Assembly (NCBI GenBank): GCA_029260015.1
Contig: JAJDEB010000009.1
Span: 62,001 to 126,000, forward strand
Direction: 5' to 3'
Length of the DNA: 64,000 nucleotides
Source: Phycisphaerae bacterium
Lineage (GTDB): Bacteria > Planctomycetota > Phycisphaerae > UBA1845
The translations under genes were made by a program, and so were the position numbers. The notes under the pieces were generated by a model, which saw only the letters and a program-made list of their open reading frames with translations, made no database searches and was not told where the DNA came from. Below are positions 19,938 through 28,764 of this stretch, piece after piece. Position 1 is the first letter of the stretch. Every line of letters starts with the position of its first letter.

Positions 19938-20041
19938 CACCGCTTCCTTCCGCCTCCGTTTAACTGCAATTCGAATTGACGAGTTTGCAATACTCGAAAA
20001 CCAGCTACGGTCGTTAAACCGCCAGCCTGGTTCATTTCATT

Positions 20042-20920
20042 CTAATTTGAATACTGGCCCGTCGAACCGTCCACCACCTTGTTGCCGCCCTTGCTCAAAC
20101 CCCATGACCAATAAGGGCGATTCCCAAAACGATCTCTGTCTTTCGACTCTTGATAACTATCTGCTTCATAGTCGAAGTAACGCTCCTGCGAAAAACGTTC
20201 GACATGGGTATCAAGAAAGAGTGCATGGTGGCCACCATTGTGCCTTGGTCGCTGTGGGAGGGCGTCACTGAACATGACCGACAATTCGGGAAACGGAATC
20301 TTGTTCATCAGGTTACCGCTGATCGCCGGAATATCGCCAGCGCCATCGTTCCAATCGTTGAACCAATACTCCGTATAAACATCCTTGAGCAGTTTCGTAC
20401 TCGGGTCCTGAAACTCCTGAATACTGACGAACGCAAACTGACGCTTCTGCACGAATTCTTTGACAAGTGGGTCACTCTTGACCGCGATATACTGCGTCAT
20501 CGATGGACTGGCGCTGTCTTGCAGCGTAAGAAATTCGTTTGCCGTAATCGATCGGGGTCCTGGTATTCCACCTTTTGCGTGGGCTGACATCGCCTTCGGG
20601 CATTTGTAGATATTCAAGTCTTTCAGGTAAGGCCACATCAACAGGATTTGACGGTATTGCTTGAAGGGTGCCTTGTGATATGGGCTTGGGGCACCGATTG
20701 GAACTCCGGGAATCCAAGGCAGGCGGTCGCCCGAGTCTTGAACGTAATACTGGATCGATATGCCCAGCTGGTGAAGGTTCGCTTTGCACAGCGTGTCCTT
20801 CGCCTGATCGCGTGCCTTCTTGAGAGATGGCAATAGGATCGAGACAAGCAGAGCGATGATCGAAATGACCACCAACAATTCAACCAGCGTGAATCCTGCC
20901 CGGTTTTTTCTCAATCGCAT
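20042..20920 (-). CDS. Type II secretion pseudopilin-like protein
   Basis: 292 residues from the ATG at 20920, with AAGGG 9 bases upstream; an ATG at 20941 with GGGGA before it is an equally possible start and only lengthens the leader. MRLRKNRAGFTLVELLVV is a classic prepilin leader, with cleavage expected after Gly and Glu at +5, then a hydrophobic helix (IALLVSILLPSL). The C-terminal region has RHNGGHHALFLDTHVERF, matching the H-X9-DG region of planctomycete pseudopilin paralogues except that the DG is DT. It sits between the carbohydrate-binding dockerin gene and the PEP-CTERM gene on the same strand. Its location inside a glycan locus may mean it is co-expressed with the secreted enzymes; a role in secretion is unproven. 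Confidence 0.8.
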   Translation of the reverse strand: MRLRKNRAGFTLVELLVVISIIALLVSILLPSLKKARDQAKDTLCKANLHQLGISIQYYVQDSGDRLPWIPGVPIGAPSPYHKAPFKQYRQILLMWPYLKDLNIYKCPKAMSAHAKGGIPGPRSITANEFLTLQDSASPSMTQYIAVKSDPLVKEFVQKRQFAFVSIQEFQDPSTKLLKDVYTEYWFNDWNDGAGDIPAISGNLMNKIPFPELSVMFSDALPQRPRHNGGHHALFLDTHVERFSQERYFDYEADSYQESKDRDRFGNRPYWSWGLSKGGNKVVDGSTGQYSN

Positions 20921-21119
20921 GATGGCCATCCCTTGCTTCATACGTCCCCTGAAAACCCTTGAAGAATCAGCCTCGGAAAATCGGCTATCCAAACTTCTTT
21001 CTCAACGGTGCGGCAGCTCGACTTTGTGTCACACCGATGAGAAGGAAGACAACTCATCCGCAGTCAGCGCTGCCCGAATGGTGCAACGCTGACGCGGATC
21101 GAAAAAATCCTGTCGGCGC

Positions 21120-21932
21120 TTAGCGACGACGTCGAATCAAAACACATGCACCCATCGCCATCAACGCGAGACTTGCGGGCTCGGGTACAAAATTCAGGTT
21201 GCCAAAATTCGCAACCAAATTGTTACCGACACCACTTCCGCCAGTCAGCATCTGCATGTAACCACCGACGCGTGCATTGTTGAGCATTCCCCAAAGTCCA
21301 TGGGGCGGATCTTCAGCGGGATTGCCTTCGTCAAATGCCAGCGCGCCACTGGTGTAGTCGTTACCACCGAGCGTCAAGAGATATTCAATCGTCGCGGGCG
21401 ATCCGGCATTGAGGCCATTCGCGCGATACTTGACGCCAACGTTGACGGTGTCGCCCATCGTGTAATTCACACCGTGTGAGCCAGTAAAGCTGTAGAACGG
21501 CAGGCGTCCACCAAAGACCGCAATTTCGCCGTCGCTGGTTCGGAAGTTGAAACGGCCGTCAACATTCTGCGACCACCATGGGGCGACTTGCAAACCAGCT
21601 TCGCCACTCCCCGTACCGCTGATGGTCAGGTCGGTTGAGAAGTCGAAACTATCGCCGTTATTGAAGACTGCTTCAGTGATAAAATCGCTGGCAAGATGGA
21701 AGTTGTGCAGATTTGCGAATCCGGCACCGGTGGTGGTGTCATCAAATTGCACTTGCGTCGGATAGTTGTTGATCGTATTGAGCGTTGAGGCCCCATCGTC
21801 ATTGAACACTCGCGTGTTGAGGACGGTGGTCGTCACGGTCGGTGCCGCCATTGCTTCCACTGCTACGCCCAGCGCGGTGACCAATGTCACGGCGACGAGC
21901 AACGAAACCCTATTGCCTTTCCTTTGTTGCAT
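21120..21932 (-). CDS. PEP-CTERM sorting-domain protein
   Basis: 270 residues. AGGAGGTG 6-7 bases upstream gives a near-perfect ribosome binding site. The N-terminus is a signal peptide (VSLLVAVTLVTALGVAVEAMAA). The C-terminus is a PEP-CTERM tag: VPEPASLALMAMGACVLIRRRR, with PEP, a hydrophobic helix and a terminal Arg cluster, which in other bacteria directs processing by an exosortase. The central domain (about 190 residues, with NNGDSFDFSTDLTISG and GRLPFYSFTGSHGV) looks like an extracellular beta-sandwich but I do not recognise a family. It is divergent from the GH1 gene, and the LacI-type operator at 22072-22085 lies between the two, so it may be co-regulated. Confidence 0.85.
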   Translation of the reverse strand: MQQRKGNRVSLLVAVTLVTALGVAVEAMAAPTVTTTVLNTRVFNDDGASTLNTINNYPTQVQFDDTTTGAGFANLHNFHLASDFITEAVFNNGDSFDFSTDLTISGTGSGEAGLQVAPWWSQNVDGRFNFRTSDGEIAVFGGRLPFYSFTGSHGVNYTMGDTVNVGVKYRANGLNAGSPATIEYLLTLGGNDYTSGALAFDEGNPAEDPPHGLWGMLNNARVGGYMQMLTGGSGVGNNLVANFGNLNFVPEPASLALMAMGACVLIRRRR

Positions 21933-22041
21933 CTTAACACCTCCTGAATAAGAGAATGATGAGTCGCCGCAGAGCCACTTTGCTCACAACAATCGCCATC
22001 CTGAAGAGAGTTTGGATGGCGGTAGAGACGCCCTCGGACTA

Positions 22042-22085
22042 TAGGCAATCATATCCGCGCAAACCTATCATTGCAAGCGCTTTCA
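22042..22085 (+). promoter_or_regulatory. GH1 promoter with abutting LacI-family operator
   Basis: The 14-bp near-palindrome TGCAAGCGCTTTCA (22072-22085) directly follows a -10-like TATCAT (22066-22071). A weak -35, TAGGCA (22042-22047), lies 18 bases further up. The same operator in the same orientation and position relative to the -10 appears before the GH94 and GH3 genes. It lies 167 bases before the GH1 start, leaving a long leader. A direct repeat GGTTTGCA (22100-22107 and 22115-22122) sits just downstream. The rest of the 21933-22252 gap holds nothing else I can name. Confidence 0.7.
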
Positions 22086-22252
22086 TAGCTTGTTACGATG
22101 GTTTGCAATGACTTGGTTTGCATGTGAGAAGCCTGCTAGAATGAAGTTGAGGCACTCCACCTCAGGCCGAACCCGAGCTTCGCATTAAGTTTTTCTATAT
22201 TTACGTTATTCACAACAAGTTTTACTCTATCTTCGGAAGAATTATTCTAATA

Positions 22253-23641
22253 ATGACTTCAGATAATTCATTCTTATGGGGATCGGCGACTTCGGCATTT
22301 CAAATCGAAGGGTCCAGCCAAGAAGCAGAGAGGGGTCCGAGCATATGGGACGCTTTCTGCGATATTCCCGGCAATATCGCCGACGGACAAACGGGCCAGC
22401 AAACGTGCGACCATGTCCGAAGATTCCGTGACGATATCACCCTGATGAAGTCGCTCAATCTTCAGGCGTATCGATTCAGTGTGAGTTGGCCACGCGTCAT
22501 TCCAGAAGGCGTTGGCCGCATCAACGCCGACGGTCTCGACTTCTACGATCGCCTTGTCGACGAACTCGTCGCCGCCAACATCGTTCCATGCCTCACGCTA
22601 TATCATTGGGACTTGCCGAACGCACTGCAGAAACGGTTGGGTGGATGGGAACACCCCGACACCGCCAAACATTTTGCCGACTATTCAACGCTGATCTTCG
22701 ATCGTCTTGGCGATCGCGTGAAACATTGGTTCACCATCAATGAACCGTGGTGCATCGCATTTGGCGGTTACATCGGCGGCAACTTTGCGCCGGGTGTTCA
22801 GGACCGAGCACGCGGATTTCAGGTCGGCCACCAGCTACTTCGAGCACACGCACTAACCGTTGCCGCTTTTCGCAATCACAAGCACAGTGACGGCGCAATT
22901 GGCATCGGCTTGAACTGCGATTTCATGTTTCCAGCCACCGATACGAGCGCCGATCGTGACGCGGCGCAGCGGGCTATTCTCGACATGGCCGGATGGTTCG
23001 GAGATCCCGTTTGGTTTGGAGACTATCCCAAAGAACTTCGCGACGCATATGGCGATATCCTCCCGACGTATTCCGATGAAGACCAACGATTGCTGAAAAA
23101 GTCCATCGACTTCATCGCCACCAACTACTACTTCAGCGATATCGTCCGGGCCAATCCTGACGCGGGTCCATTGGCCTATGAGCGCATCACCTATCCCGAT
23201 CGGCCACGAACCGCTATGGGCTGGCCCATCGTTCCGGAGGGTCTTGAATCGCTGTTAATCTGGTTGTCCAAGCGATACGGAGAACTTCCCGTATACATCA
23301 CCGAAAACGGTATCGCCCTTCCCGATGAAACTGTTGAAGACGGAAAGGTCCACGACGCGGAGCGCATCGAATATATCCGGACGCATTTTGATGCAGCCCG
23401 TCGAGCGATGGATGCCGGCGTCGATTTACGCGGTTACTTCGTGTGGTCACTACTCGACAACTTTGAATGGGCGCATGGATTTACAAAACGATTCGGCTTG
23501 GTTCATTGCGATTTTGAAACGCAGGAGCGTACAATCAAAGACAGCGGACTCTGGTATGCCGATTGGATTGCAAATGGCGGTTGGGACGCGAATGAATCGC
23601 CAAAACCATGCTGTATCAACACCGCTGGAGAATGCCAATGA
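22253..23641 (+). CDS. GH1 family beta-glucosidase (cytoplasmic)
   Basis: 462 residues, normal for glycoside hydrolase family 1, whose members release glucose or other sugars from beta-linked di- and oligosaccharides by a retaining mechanism. The N-terminal FLWGSATSAFQIEG signature is present. The acid/base is Glu164 in HWFTINEPWC and the nucleophile Glu351 in VYITENGIALPD; YHWDLP and the aglycone-site WSLLDNFEW are intact. There is no signal peptide, so it acts inside the cell, presumably on imported oligosaccharides. It overlaps the next gene by 4 bases (ATGA), implying translational coupling with a secreted PF10091 protein. GGAAGA lies about 12 bases upstream of the ATG. Expected to be controlled by the LacI-type operator upstream. 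Confidence 0.93.
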   Translation: MTSDNSFLWGSATSAFQIEGSSQEAERGPSIWDAFCDIPGNIADGQTGQQTCDHVRRFRDDITLMKSLNLQAYRFSVSWPRVIPEGVGRINADGLDFYDRLVDELVAANIVPCLTLYHWDLPNALQKRLGGWEHPDTAKHFADYSTLIFDRLGDRVKHWFTINEPWCIAFGGYIGGNFAPGVQDRARGFQVGHQLLRAHALTVAAFRNHKHSDGAIGIGLNCDFMFPATDTSADRDAAQRAILDMAGWFGDPVWFGDYPKELRDAYGDILPTYSDEDQRLLKKSIDFIATNYYFSDIVRANPDAGPLAYERITYPDRPRTAMGWPIVPEGLESLLIWLSKRYGELPVYITENGIALPDETVEDGKVHDAERIEYIRTHFDAARRAMDAGVDLRGYFVWSLLDNFEWAHGFTKRFGLVHCDFETQERTIKDSGLWYADWIANGGWDANESPKPCCINTAGECQ

Positions 23642-25929
23642 CAAGTCGACCCAACAATTACCTGCAAGCAATCTCGTTCGCGTGCGTTGCATCTGCCCTG
23701 CTGCTCAACGTTGCTGCGTCTGCCCGCGCTGACATCTTCTCACCGCTTGCCAGCTACGAACCTGCCGAAACCGACCTGACCGTTACGCCCAATGCCGGTG
23801 ACCTCGGCCTATCGCTTTCTGTCGTTGCTTCCGGCGAAAGCGGCGCTCCCACTGCATCGGACGGCGGATTCATGCTTCGACTTGATCTAGCCGGTGAAGC
23901 AGACGGGAAGTTTGAAATCAAACACAACTGGTCAGTAACGACGTATGATCTTGGCGGCAATGATGAATTGCTTGTCGATGTTTATGTCGCCACGCCATCG
24001 ATGATTCCCGGTGTGATGGGCGTTTGGAGTCCTTCGTGGAACCCGCCCGACAACTGGCAGATTGCCACATCACTGCCGATTACGACCGGCATCTGGACAA
24101 CTGTTTCGCTGGATGTTTCGAATCGATCGCAAACGGGACTCAACGATATATTCGCGTTCGTTTTTGAAAACCTCGCCGGTTCAACGGGTACGATTTTTGT
24201 CGATAACATGCGACTTCGAAACCCTGGCGATCCACCGCCCGCGAGCGACTTGGTGCTGGTCGCGTTTGAGGACCACGTTGACCTGAATTGGAGCGCATCA
24301 ACCGTAGCGGGACTGGACGGCTACAACGTTTATCGAAGTGACAATATTGGCGGTCCATTCACCAAACTCAACTCGTCACCGCTGACAACAACGACCTATC
24401 GCGACGATGTCGGTCTGGGCGCTCCGACGCAATATTACCATATCGCAACCCAAATCAGCGGCAACGAGTTGGCCACCAGCGAAACGGTGGCCGCAACGTA
24501 CAACGGTCTTACCGATGACGCCTTGATGGACCTGATTCAGGACGCCCACTTCCGCTATTTCTGGGAATTCGGACATCCGAATAGCGGGATGGCTCGCGAA
24601 GGCATCAACATGGGACATTCGCTCAACACAGTGACAACAGGTGGCACTGGAATGGGATTGATCACGCTAATCGTCGGAGCCGAGCGCGGTTTTGAAACGC
24701 GCGCCGACATCGCCGACCGCGTCCTCCAAATCCTGACATTTCTGCAAGACACGACGCCTCGCTACCATGGCGTATGGTCCCATCACTATGACGGAATGAC
24801 GGGCGCGACGATTCCGTTTGCGGGCGCACAGGACAATGGTGGCGACATCGTCGAAACGGCGTTTCTGATAGAAGGCATTCTGACGGTTCGGCAGTACTTT
24901 GACGATCCGATTGATTCGGTTGAATCTGAGATACGTTCGCGGGCAACAGCCATGTGGGAAGGTGTCGAATGGGACTGGTATCGCCGCTTCCCTGGAAGCA
25001 ACGTCCTCTATTGGCATTGGTCACCGAACTTCGGTTTCAACCTGAATCATCAAGTCCGCGGATACAACGAAGCGATGATGGTATATCTGCTCGCGGTGGC
25101 CTCACCGACTCACCCGATGCCCGCGACTGCATACACTGTGGGCTGGGCGGGTTCAGGCGGATACGACAACGGCAGTTCGTTCTACGGCATCACGCAAGAC
25201 GTCGGACCAAACCTGGGCGGCCCGCTATTCTTTACGCATTACTCGAATTTGGGTTTCGATCCGCGCTACAAGCGCGACAGTCATGCGAACTACTTTGAAA
25301 ACGCCCGCAACATTTCACTGATCCACCGGGCGTACGCCATCGACAATCCCAACGATTTCGCTGGTTACAACGCCTTCGCTTGGGGACTGACCGCGAGCTT
25401 TGACCCATTCGGTTACGATGCCCATTCACCAACCAACGACAACGGTACCATCACACCGACAGCCGCCGCCAGCGCCATGCCTTACACGCCGGACGAATCA
25501 TTGGCAGCGATGCGATACTTCTACGATACCTATGGTTCGTCGCTGTTCGGACCGGCTGGTTTCTACGATGCTTTCCACCCGGGCGAAAATTGGTTTGCCT
25601 CCGGATACATCGCCATCGATCAAGGCCCCATCGCTCCAATGATCGAGAATCATCGAACCGGGTTGTGTTGGCGGGCGTTCATGTCCAATTCGGAAATTCG
25701 CCCGATGATGACAGCGATTGGCATGTTCTTTGAAGTGGACTACGACAACGACGGTGACATCGACGGTGCTGATTACGCAGTGTTTGCAGATTGCATCGGC
25801 GGACCCAATACGACAACACCGCCCGTTGGATGCACGTCTGGAGAATTTGCCGATTCTGATTTGGACAATGACGGCGATGTCGATTTAGGCGACGCGCTGA
25901 CTTTCATGTCGCTGTTCGGCACGCCCTAG
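23638..25929 (+). CDS. Secreted PF10091 (GH144-like) glycosidase with FN3 and dockerin-like ends
   Basis: 763 residues from the ATG at 23638, which overlaps the GH1 stop as ATGA and has GGAG about 8 bases upstream. A signal peptide is clear (AISFACVASALLLNVAASARA). An N-terminal beta-sandwich (about 30-200) is followed by a fibronectin III-like module (about 205-290: VDLNWSASTVAGLDGYNVYRS). The catalytic part, about 295-700, has the hallmarks of the Pfam glycoamylase family PF10091, which includes GH144 endo-beta-1,2-glucanases: HFRYFWEFGHPNSGMARE, DNGGDIVETAFLIEGIL, NHQVRGYNEAMMVYLLA, GLTASFDPFGYDAHSP, IAIDQGPIAPMIENHRTG. The C-terminus has dockerin-like loops (DYDNDGDIDGADYAVF; DLDNDGDVDLGDALTF). 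It probably cuts glucan outside the cell. The linkage specificity is inferred, not shown. Confidence 0.82.
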   Translation: MTSRPNNYLQAISFACVASALLLNVAASARADIFSPLASYEPAETDLTVTPNAGDLGLSLSVVASGESGAPTASDGGFMLRLDLAGEADGKFEIKHNWSVTTYDLGGNDELLVDVYVATPSMIPGVMGVWSPSWNPPDNWQIATSLPITTGIWTTVSLDVSNRSQTGLNDIFAFVFENLAGSTGTIFVDNMRLRNPGDPPPASDLVLVAFEDHVDLNWSASTVAGLDGYNVYRSDNIGGPFTKLNSSPLTTTTYRDDVGLGAPTQYYHIATQISGNELATSETVAATYNGLTDDALMDLIQDAHFRYFWEFGHPNSGMAREGINMGHSLNTVTTGGTGMGLITLIVGAERGFETRADIADRVLQILTFLQDTTPRYHGVWSHHYDGMTGATIPFAGAQDNGGDIVETAFLIEGILTVRQYFDDPIDSVESEIRSRATAMWEGVEWDWYRRFPGSNVLYWHWSPNFGFNLNHQVRGYNEAMMVYLLAVASPTHPMPATAYTVGWAGSGGYDNGSSFYGITQDVGPNLGGPLFFTHYSNLGFDPRYKRDSHANYFENARNISLIHRAYAIDNPNDFAGYNAFAWGLTASFDPFGYDAHSPTNDNGTITPTAAASAMPYTPDESLAAMRYFYDTYGSSLFGPAGFYDAFHPGENWFASGYIAIDQGPIAPMIENHRTGLCWRAFMSNSEIRPMMTAIGMFFEVDYDNDGDIDGADYAVFADCIGGPNTTTPPVGCTSGEFADSDLDNDGDVDLGDALTFMSLFGTP

Positions 25930-25953
25930 CAAGAATCACTGCGTACCAAACCA

Positions 25954-28377
25954 CTAAACATAACGCAAGACAACTTTGTGCTTTTGACCTGCAACTTCCG
26001 GCGGCGGAATCACGCTGCCCGAAAGCACAGTGCCATCCAATGTCACTTGCGATTGTTTGCCTTTGCTTACACCGCTTTCGATCTGAATGTCGTATGTACA
26101 ACCGCGATACGGTCGCGTGACTCTGGCACTTGGCCAGGACTTTGGCAAACACGGGTCAATCAGCAACCCATCCCACGTCGGACGCACACCCAACACCCAT
26201 TCGCAAATAACCCGATGCAGCCAAGCCGCCGACCCGGTGTACCACGTCCAACCGCCCCGCCCAAAGTTTGGCGAAAGCGGTCCGTCAACGTTACCCGGGG
26301 TGACGTATGGTTCTGCCCAATAGCGTTCCGGATCTTTGTTCGTCGGATTGATCCCAGAAAGCAATTGCTCGAGGGTTTCGACGTCGCGCATCTTAGCCGC
26401 GGCTGCGATCGCCCACGTCGCCGCGTGCGTATAGACGCCGCCGTTTTCGCGCAGGCCCGGAGCATACCGCGTGATGTAACCGATCTCTTCCTTGGGTTCC
26501 GTAAATGCCGGTGCCAAGAGGAGCGCACCCACTTCGCTAACCAAGTGCTCGCAAACTGAACGCCAACACTGCGACGCCCGAGAGTTGTCGGCGATGTCAT
26601 TTAGGATCGCCCAGGTTTGAGCATTAAGAAATATCTTGCCCGATTCACAGTCGCGACTACCCAACTTTGAACCGTCATCGAGCGTCGCTCGCGAATACCA
26701 TTCGCCATCCCAACCGTGTTCGTTCAGCGCGGTGACCAACGCGGCGCGGCGTTTGTTAAGCACGCCTGCCTCGTCCAGTTCACCCAGCGTTGCGAGAATG
26801 TGAGCCCAATCTCCGAGAATGCCCGCGAAAAAGTGCCCCAACCAAATCGACTCGCCCTTTTCCTGAAGGCCAGCCGCACTCAAGCCATCATTCCAATCGC
26901 CCGCGCCGATATACGGCAAACCCCTTGGACTGGTTCGCATGAACACGCGCTCGAATGCCCGAAACACATGATCGCGCAACGTCGCAGGATGCTTGTCATC
27001 GAGAAAAGGCGTTTCGTCATCGAGAATCGACAGGTCACCGGTCTCGCGAATGTAGTTCGCCGACACAAAAGCCAACCACAACAGATCGTCCGTCATCGTT
27101 GTGATCAATCCATCTTCGCTCAGCGGATGCCACCAGTGATACACCGAACCATCCTTGAATTGATGCGCCGCGTGGAGGTTGATCTGCTCGCGACACTTCA
27201 CCGGGTCGATCGTCAACCAGACCTGCGAGTCCTGAAGTTGATCGCGAAAACCGTACGCGCCGCTCTGCTGATAGTAACCACCACGTCCCCACATGCGCCC
27301 GACAATCGCCTGGTATCTCAACCAATCGTTGGCCAGAAGGTCGATACTCGGGTCGGGCGTTTCGACGCGATGTGCCGACAAACGATCAACCCAATCCTTC
27401 TTCACACTCGCCAAAGATTTCTCCATCGCAGTGCATGTTTGAAAGCGCTCGACGATGACACCCAACGCGTTGTCGTCATCGGCAGCCGCTATCACAAACC
27501 CGACCGTACGCGTTTCACCACCGCGCAATTCGATCTCGCAGCGCAGCGCCCCGATGGGATCCTGATGGCGTCCAAAACGCGGCTGCCAGTTGTCAGCTTC
27601 CAAGGCTTCGGGGCGATCCATACCACGGTAGCGCCCTGCAAATTCCGCCTTGTCTCCCTGCGCGGCTTGCACGGGTTCGGTTGCTGCAAAGGCTGCGACG
27701 AAGGGCCATGGGCGATTCCAATGCCCGTATTTTTCGTGATTGACCTCCCACATGTGGTTGCGGGCAACAATCGCACGACGATCGATGTCGTATTGTGTTT
27801 CGATAAAGAGCTTGTGAAACTCGCGCCGCGGTGACGGTGCGACACCGCAATTCCACTCCAGCGCACCGCACAATTCCAATCGCCGCGGACCATCGGACAG
27901 GTTGGTCAACTCGACCTGCCAGAGTTCAGCCGAATCCTTCGGATCGACCCATTGCGTCCAGCGCGCTTTGACATTCTTGAAGGTGGTTTCAAAAACCGTG
28001 TAACCCAAACCGTGTCGGCAAAGGTACTCATCGTAGTCTGGCCAACACGGCGCGGGAGCCAGCGACCACGTGTCCCCCTTTACTGCATCGCGCACATACA
28101 GGAACTTACCGGAGGAATCGCTAACAAATTCCTGCTGCCAGCGGGTGATGACGCCGAGCTGCGAGTTGTCAATCCAACTGAATCCGCTGCCTGTCTGACT
28201 GACAGCCATTCCTTGCCTGGTGTTGCCGATGATGTTGACCCACGGTCTGGGCGTGCGCCAATCGGTGATGTGATACTCGCGACCATCTTCCGAAAAATGA
28301 CCGTATCGGTTGGGCAGAAGCTTGCTCAATTTGCCCGCACCGCCGATGCCAGTGTGCGGGGTTGTAGCGATGGACAT
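25954..28377 (-). CDS. GH94 family glycoside phosphorylase
   Basis: 807 residues, the size of cellobiose/chitobiose-type GH94 enzymes. They phosphorolyse a beta-glucosidic bond with inversion, giving alpha-glucose 1-phosphate and saving ATP. Visible are the N-terminal RTPRPWVNIIGN and ECRHGLGYT-like (LCRHGLGYTVFET) strings, then GAYGFRDQLQDSQ, VYHWWHPLSEDGL, DDLLWLAFVSANYI and GAGDWNDGLS, where Asp494 matches the general acid of characterised members. The C-terminus (GWTWYTGSAAWLHRVICEWVLG; GLLIDPCLPKSW) is standard. No signal peptide, so cytoplasmic. AAAGGA precedes the ATG by 9 bases. The GAYGFRDQLQD style resembles the phosphorylase domain of cyclic beta-1,2-glucan synthases as much as cellobiose phosphorylase, so the acceptor (sophorose-type, cellobiose, cellobionate or other) is open. 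It converges on the PF10091 gene, with only 24 bases between. Confidence 0.9.
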   Translation of the reverse strand: MSIATTPHTGIGGAGKLSKLLPNRYGHFSEDGREYHITDWRTPRPWVNIIGNTRQGMAVSQTGSGFSWIDNSQLGVITRWQQEFVSDSSGKFLYVRDAVKGDTWSLAPAPCWPDYDEYLCRHGLGYTVFETTFKNVKARWTQWVDPKDSAELWQVELTNLSDGPRRLELCGALEWNCGVAPSPRREFHKLFIETQYDIDRRAIVARNHMWEVNHEKYGHWNRPWPFVAAFAATEPVQAAQGDKAEFAGRYRGMDRPEALEADNWQPRFGRHQDPIGALRCEIELRGGETRTVGFVIAAADDDNALGVIVERFQTCTAMEKSLASVKKDWVDRLSAHRVETPDPSIDLLANDWLRYQAIVGRMWGRGGYYQQSGAYGFRDQLQDSQVWLTIDPVKCREQINLHAAHQFKDGSVYHWWHPLSEDGLITTMTDDLLWLAFVSANYIRETGDLSILDDETPFLDDKHPATLRDHVFRAFERVFMRTSPRGLPYIGAGDWNDGLSAAGLQEKGESIWLGHFFAGILGDWAHILATLGELDEAGVLNKRRAALVTALNEHGWDGEWYSRATLDDGSKLGSRDCESGKIFLNAQTWAILNDIADNSRASQCWRSVCEHLVSEVGALLLAPAFTEPKEEIGYITRYAPGLRENGGVYTHAATWAIAAAAKMRDVETLEQLLSGINPTNKDPERYWAEPYVTPGNVDGPLSPNFGRGGWTWYTGSAAWLHRVICEWVLGVRPTWDGLLIDPCLPKSWPSARVTRPYRGCTYDIQIESGVSKGKQSQVTLDGTVLSGSVIPPPEVAGQKHKVVLRYV

Positions 28378-28764
28378 GGATTGGATCCTTTCTGGGGCGG
28401 GGAACTCGTTTCCCTTTGCAACTGATTCGCCCGATGCACCGAATTCGCCCGATGCGTCTGAGTCGATTGCGTCCGATCAGGTTGCGATCGAACCTGGAGG
28501 CTAATCCTCCGTTTCTTCGGGCTCGCTTCTCGCGAAACTGAAAGCGCTTTCATCCTACCCAATTCTGACGCTATGATCAATTCCAAACTGGACTTCGATC
28601 GATGGCGTCCCATAACCATTTCGCCGTGATTCCGCGTTGGCCCCGCCAACATCGCCTCCAAGATGCGTTTAAGTACGGATCAACTTGCCGGTCCGTGAAC
28701 GTCTTGAGTAGTTGCGTGATCGCGCCCGAATCAGTCGGGCTCCTACATTTTTGCGACTTGGCTG
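28378..28764. other. GH94 leader and upstream region
   Basis: About 165 bases of 5' leader separate the predicted start of transcription (near 28545) from the GH94 ATG. The leader has a near-exact duplication with 18-base period (ATTCGCCCGATGC at 28425-28437 and 28443-28455). Upstream of the promoter, 28581-28764, lies the 3' flank of the next minus-strand gene; nothing coding is supported. Confidence 0.4.
28539..28580 (-). promoter_or_regulatory. GH94 promoter with overlapping LacI-family operator
   Basis: On the minus strand a -35 TTGATC (28575-28580) is separated by exactly 17 bases from a -10 TAGGAT (28552-28557). The perfect palindrome TGAAAGCGCTTTCA (28539-28552) shares its first base with the last base of the -10, so a bound repressor would cover the transcription start. 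This is the best-formed of the three such promoters in the window. Confidence 0.78.

Noticed and set aside
27430..27450. TGAAAGCGCTCGAC as a fourth LacI operator
   Set aside because: It lies inside the GH94 coding region, breaks the palindrome on one side and has no promoter context.
26716..27834. 372-residue plus-strand frame
   Set aside because: Antisense to the GH94 gene; Arg/Gln-rich shadow translation without motifs.
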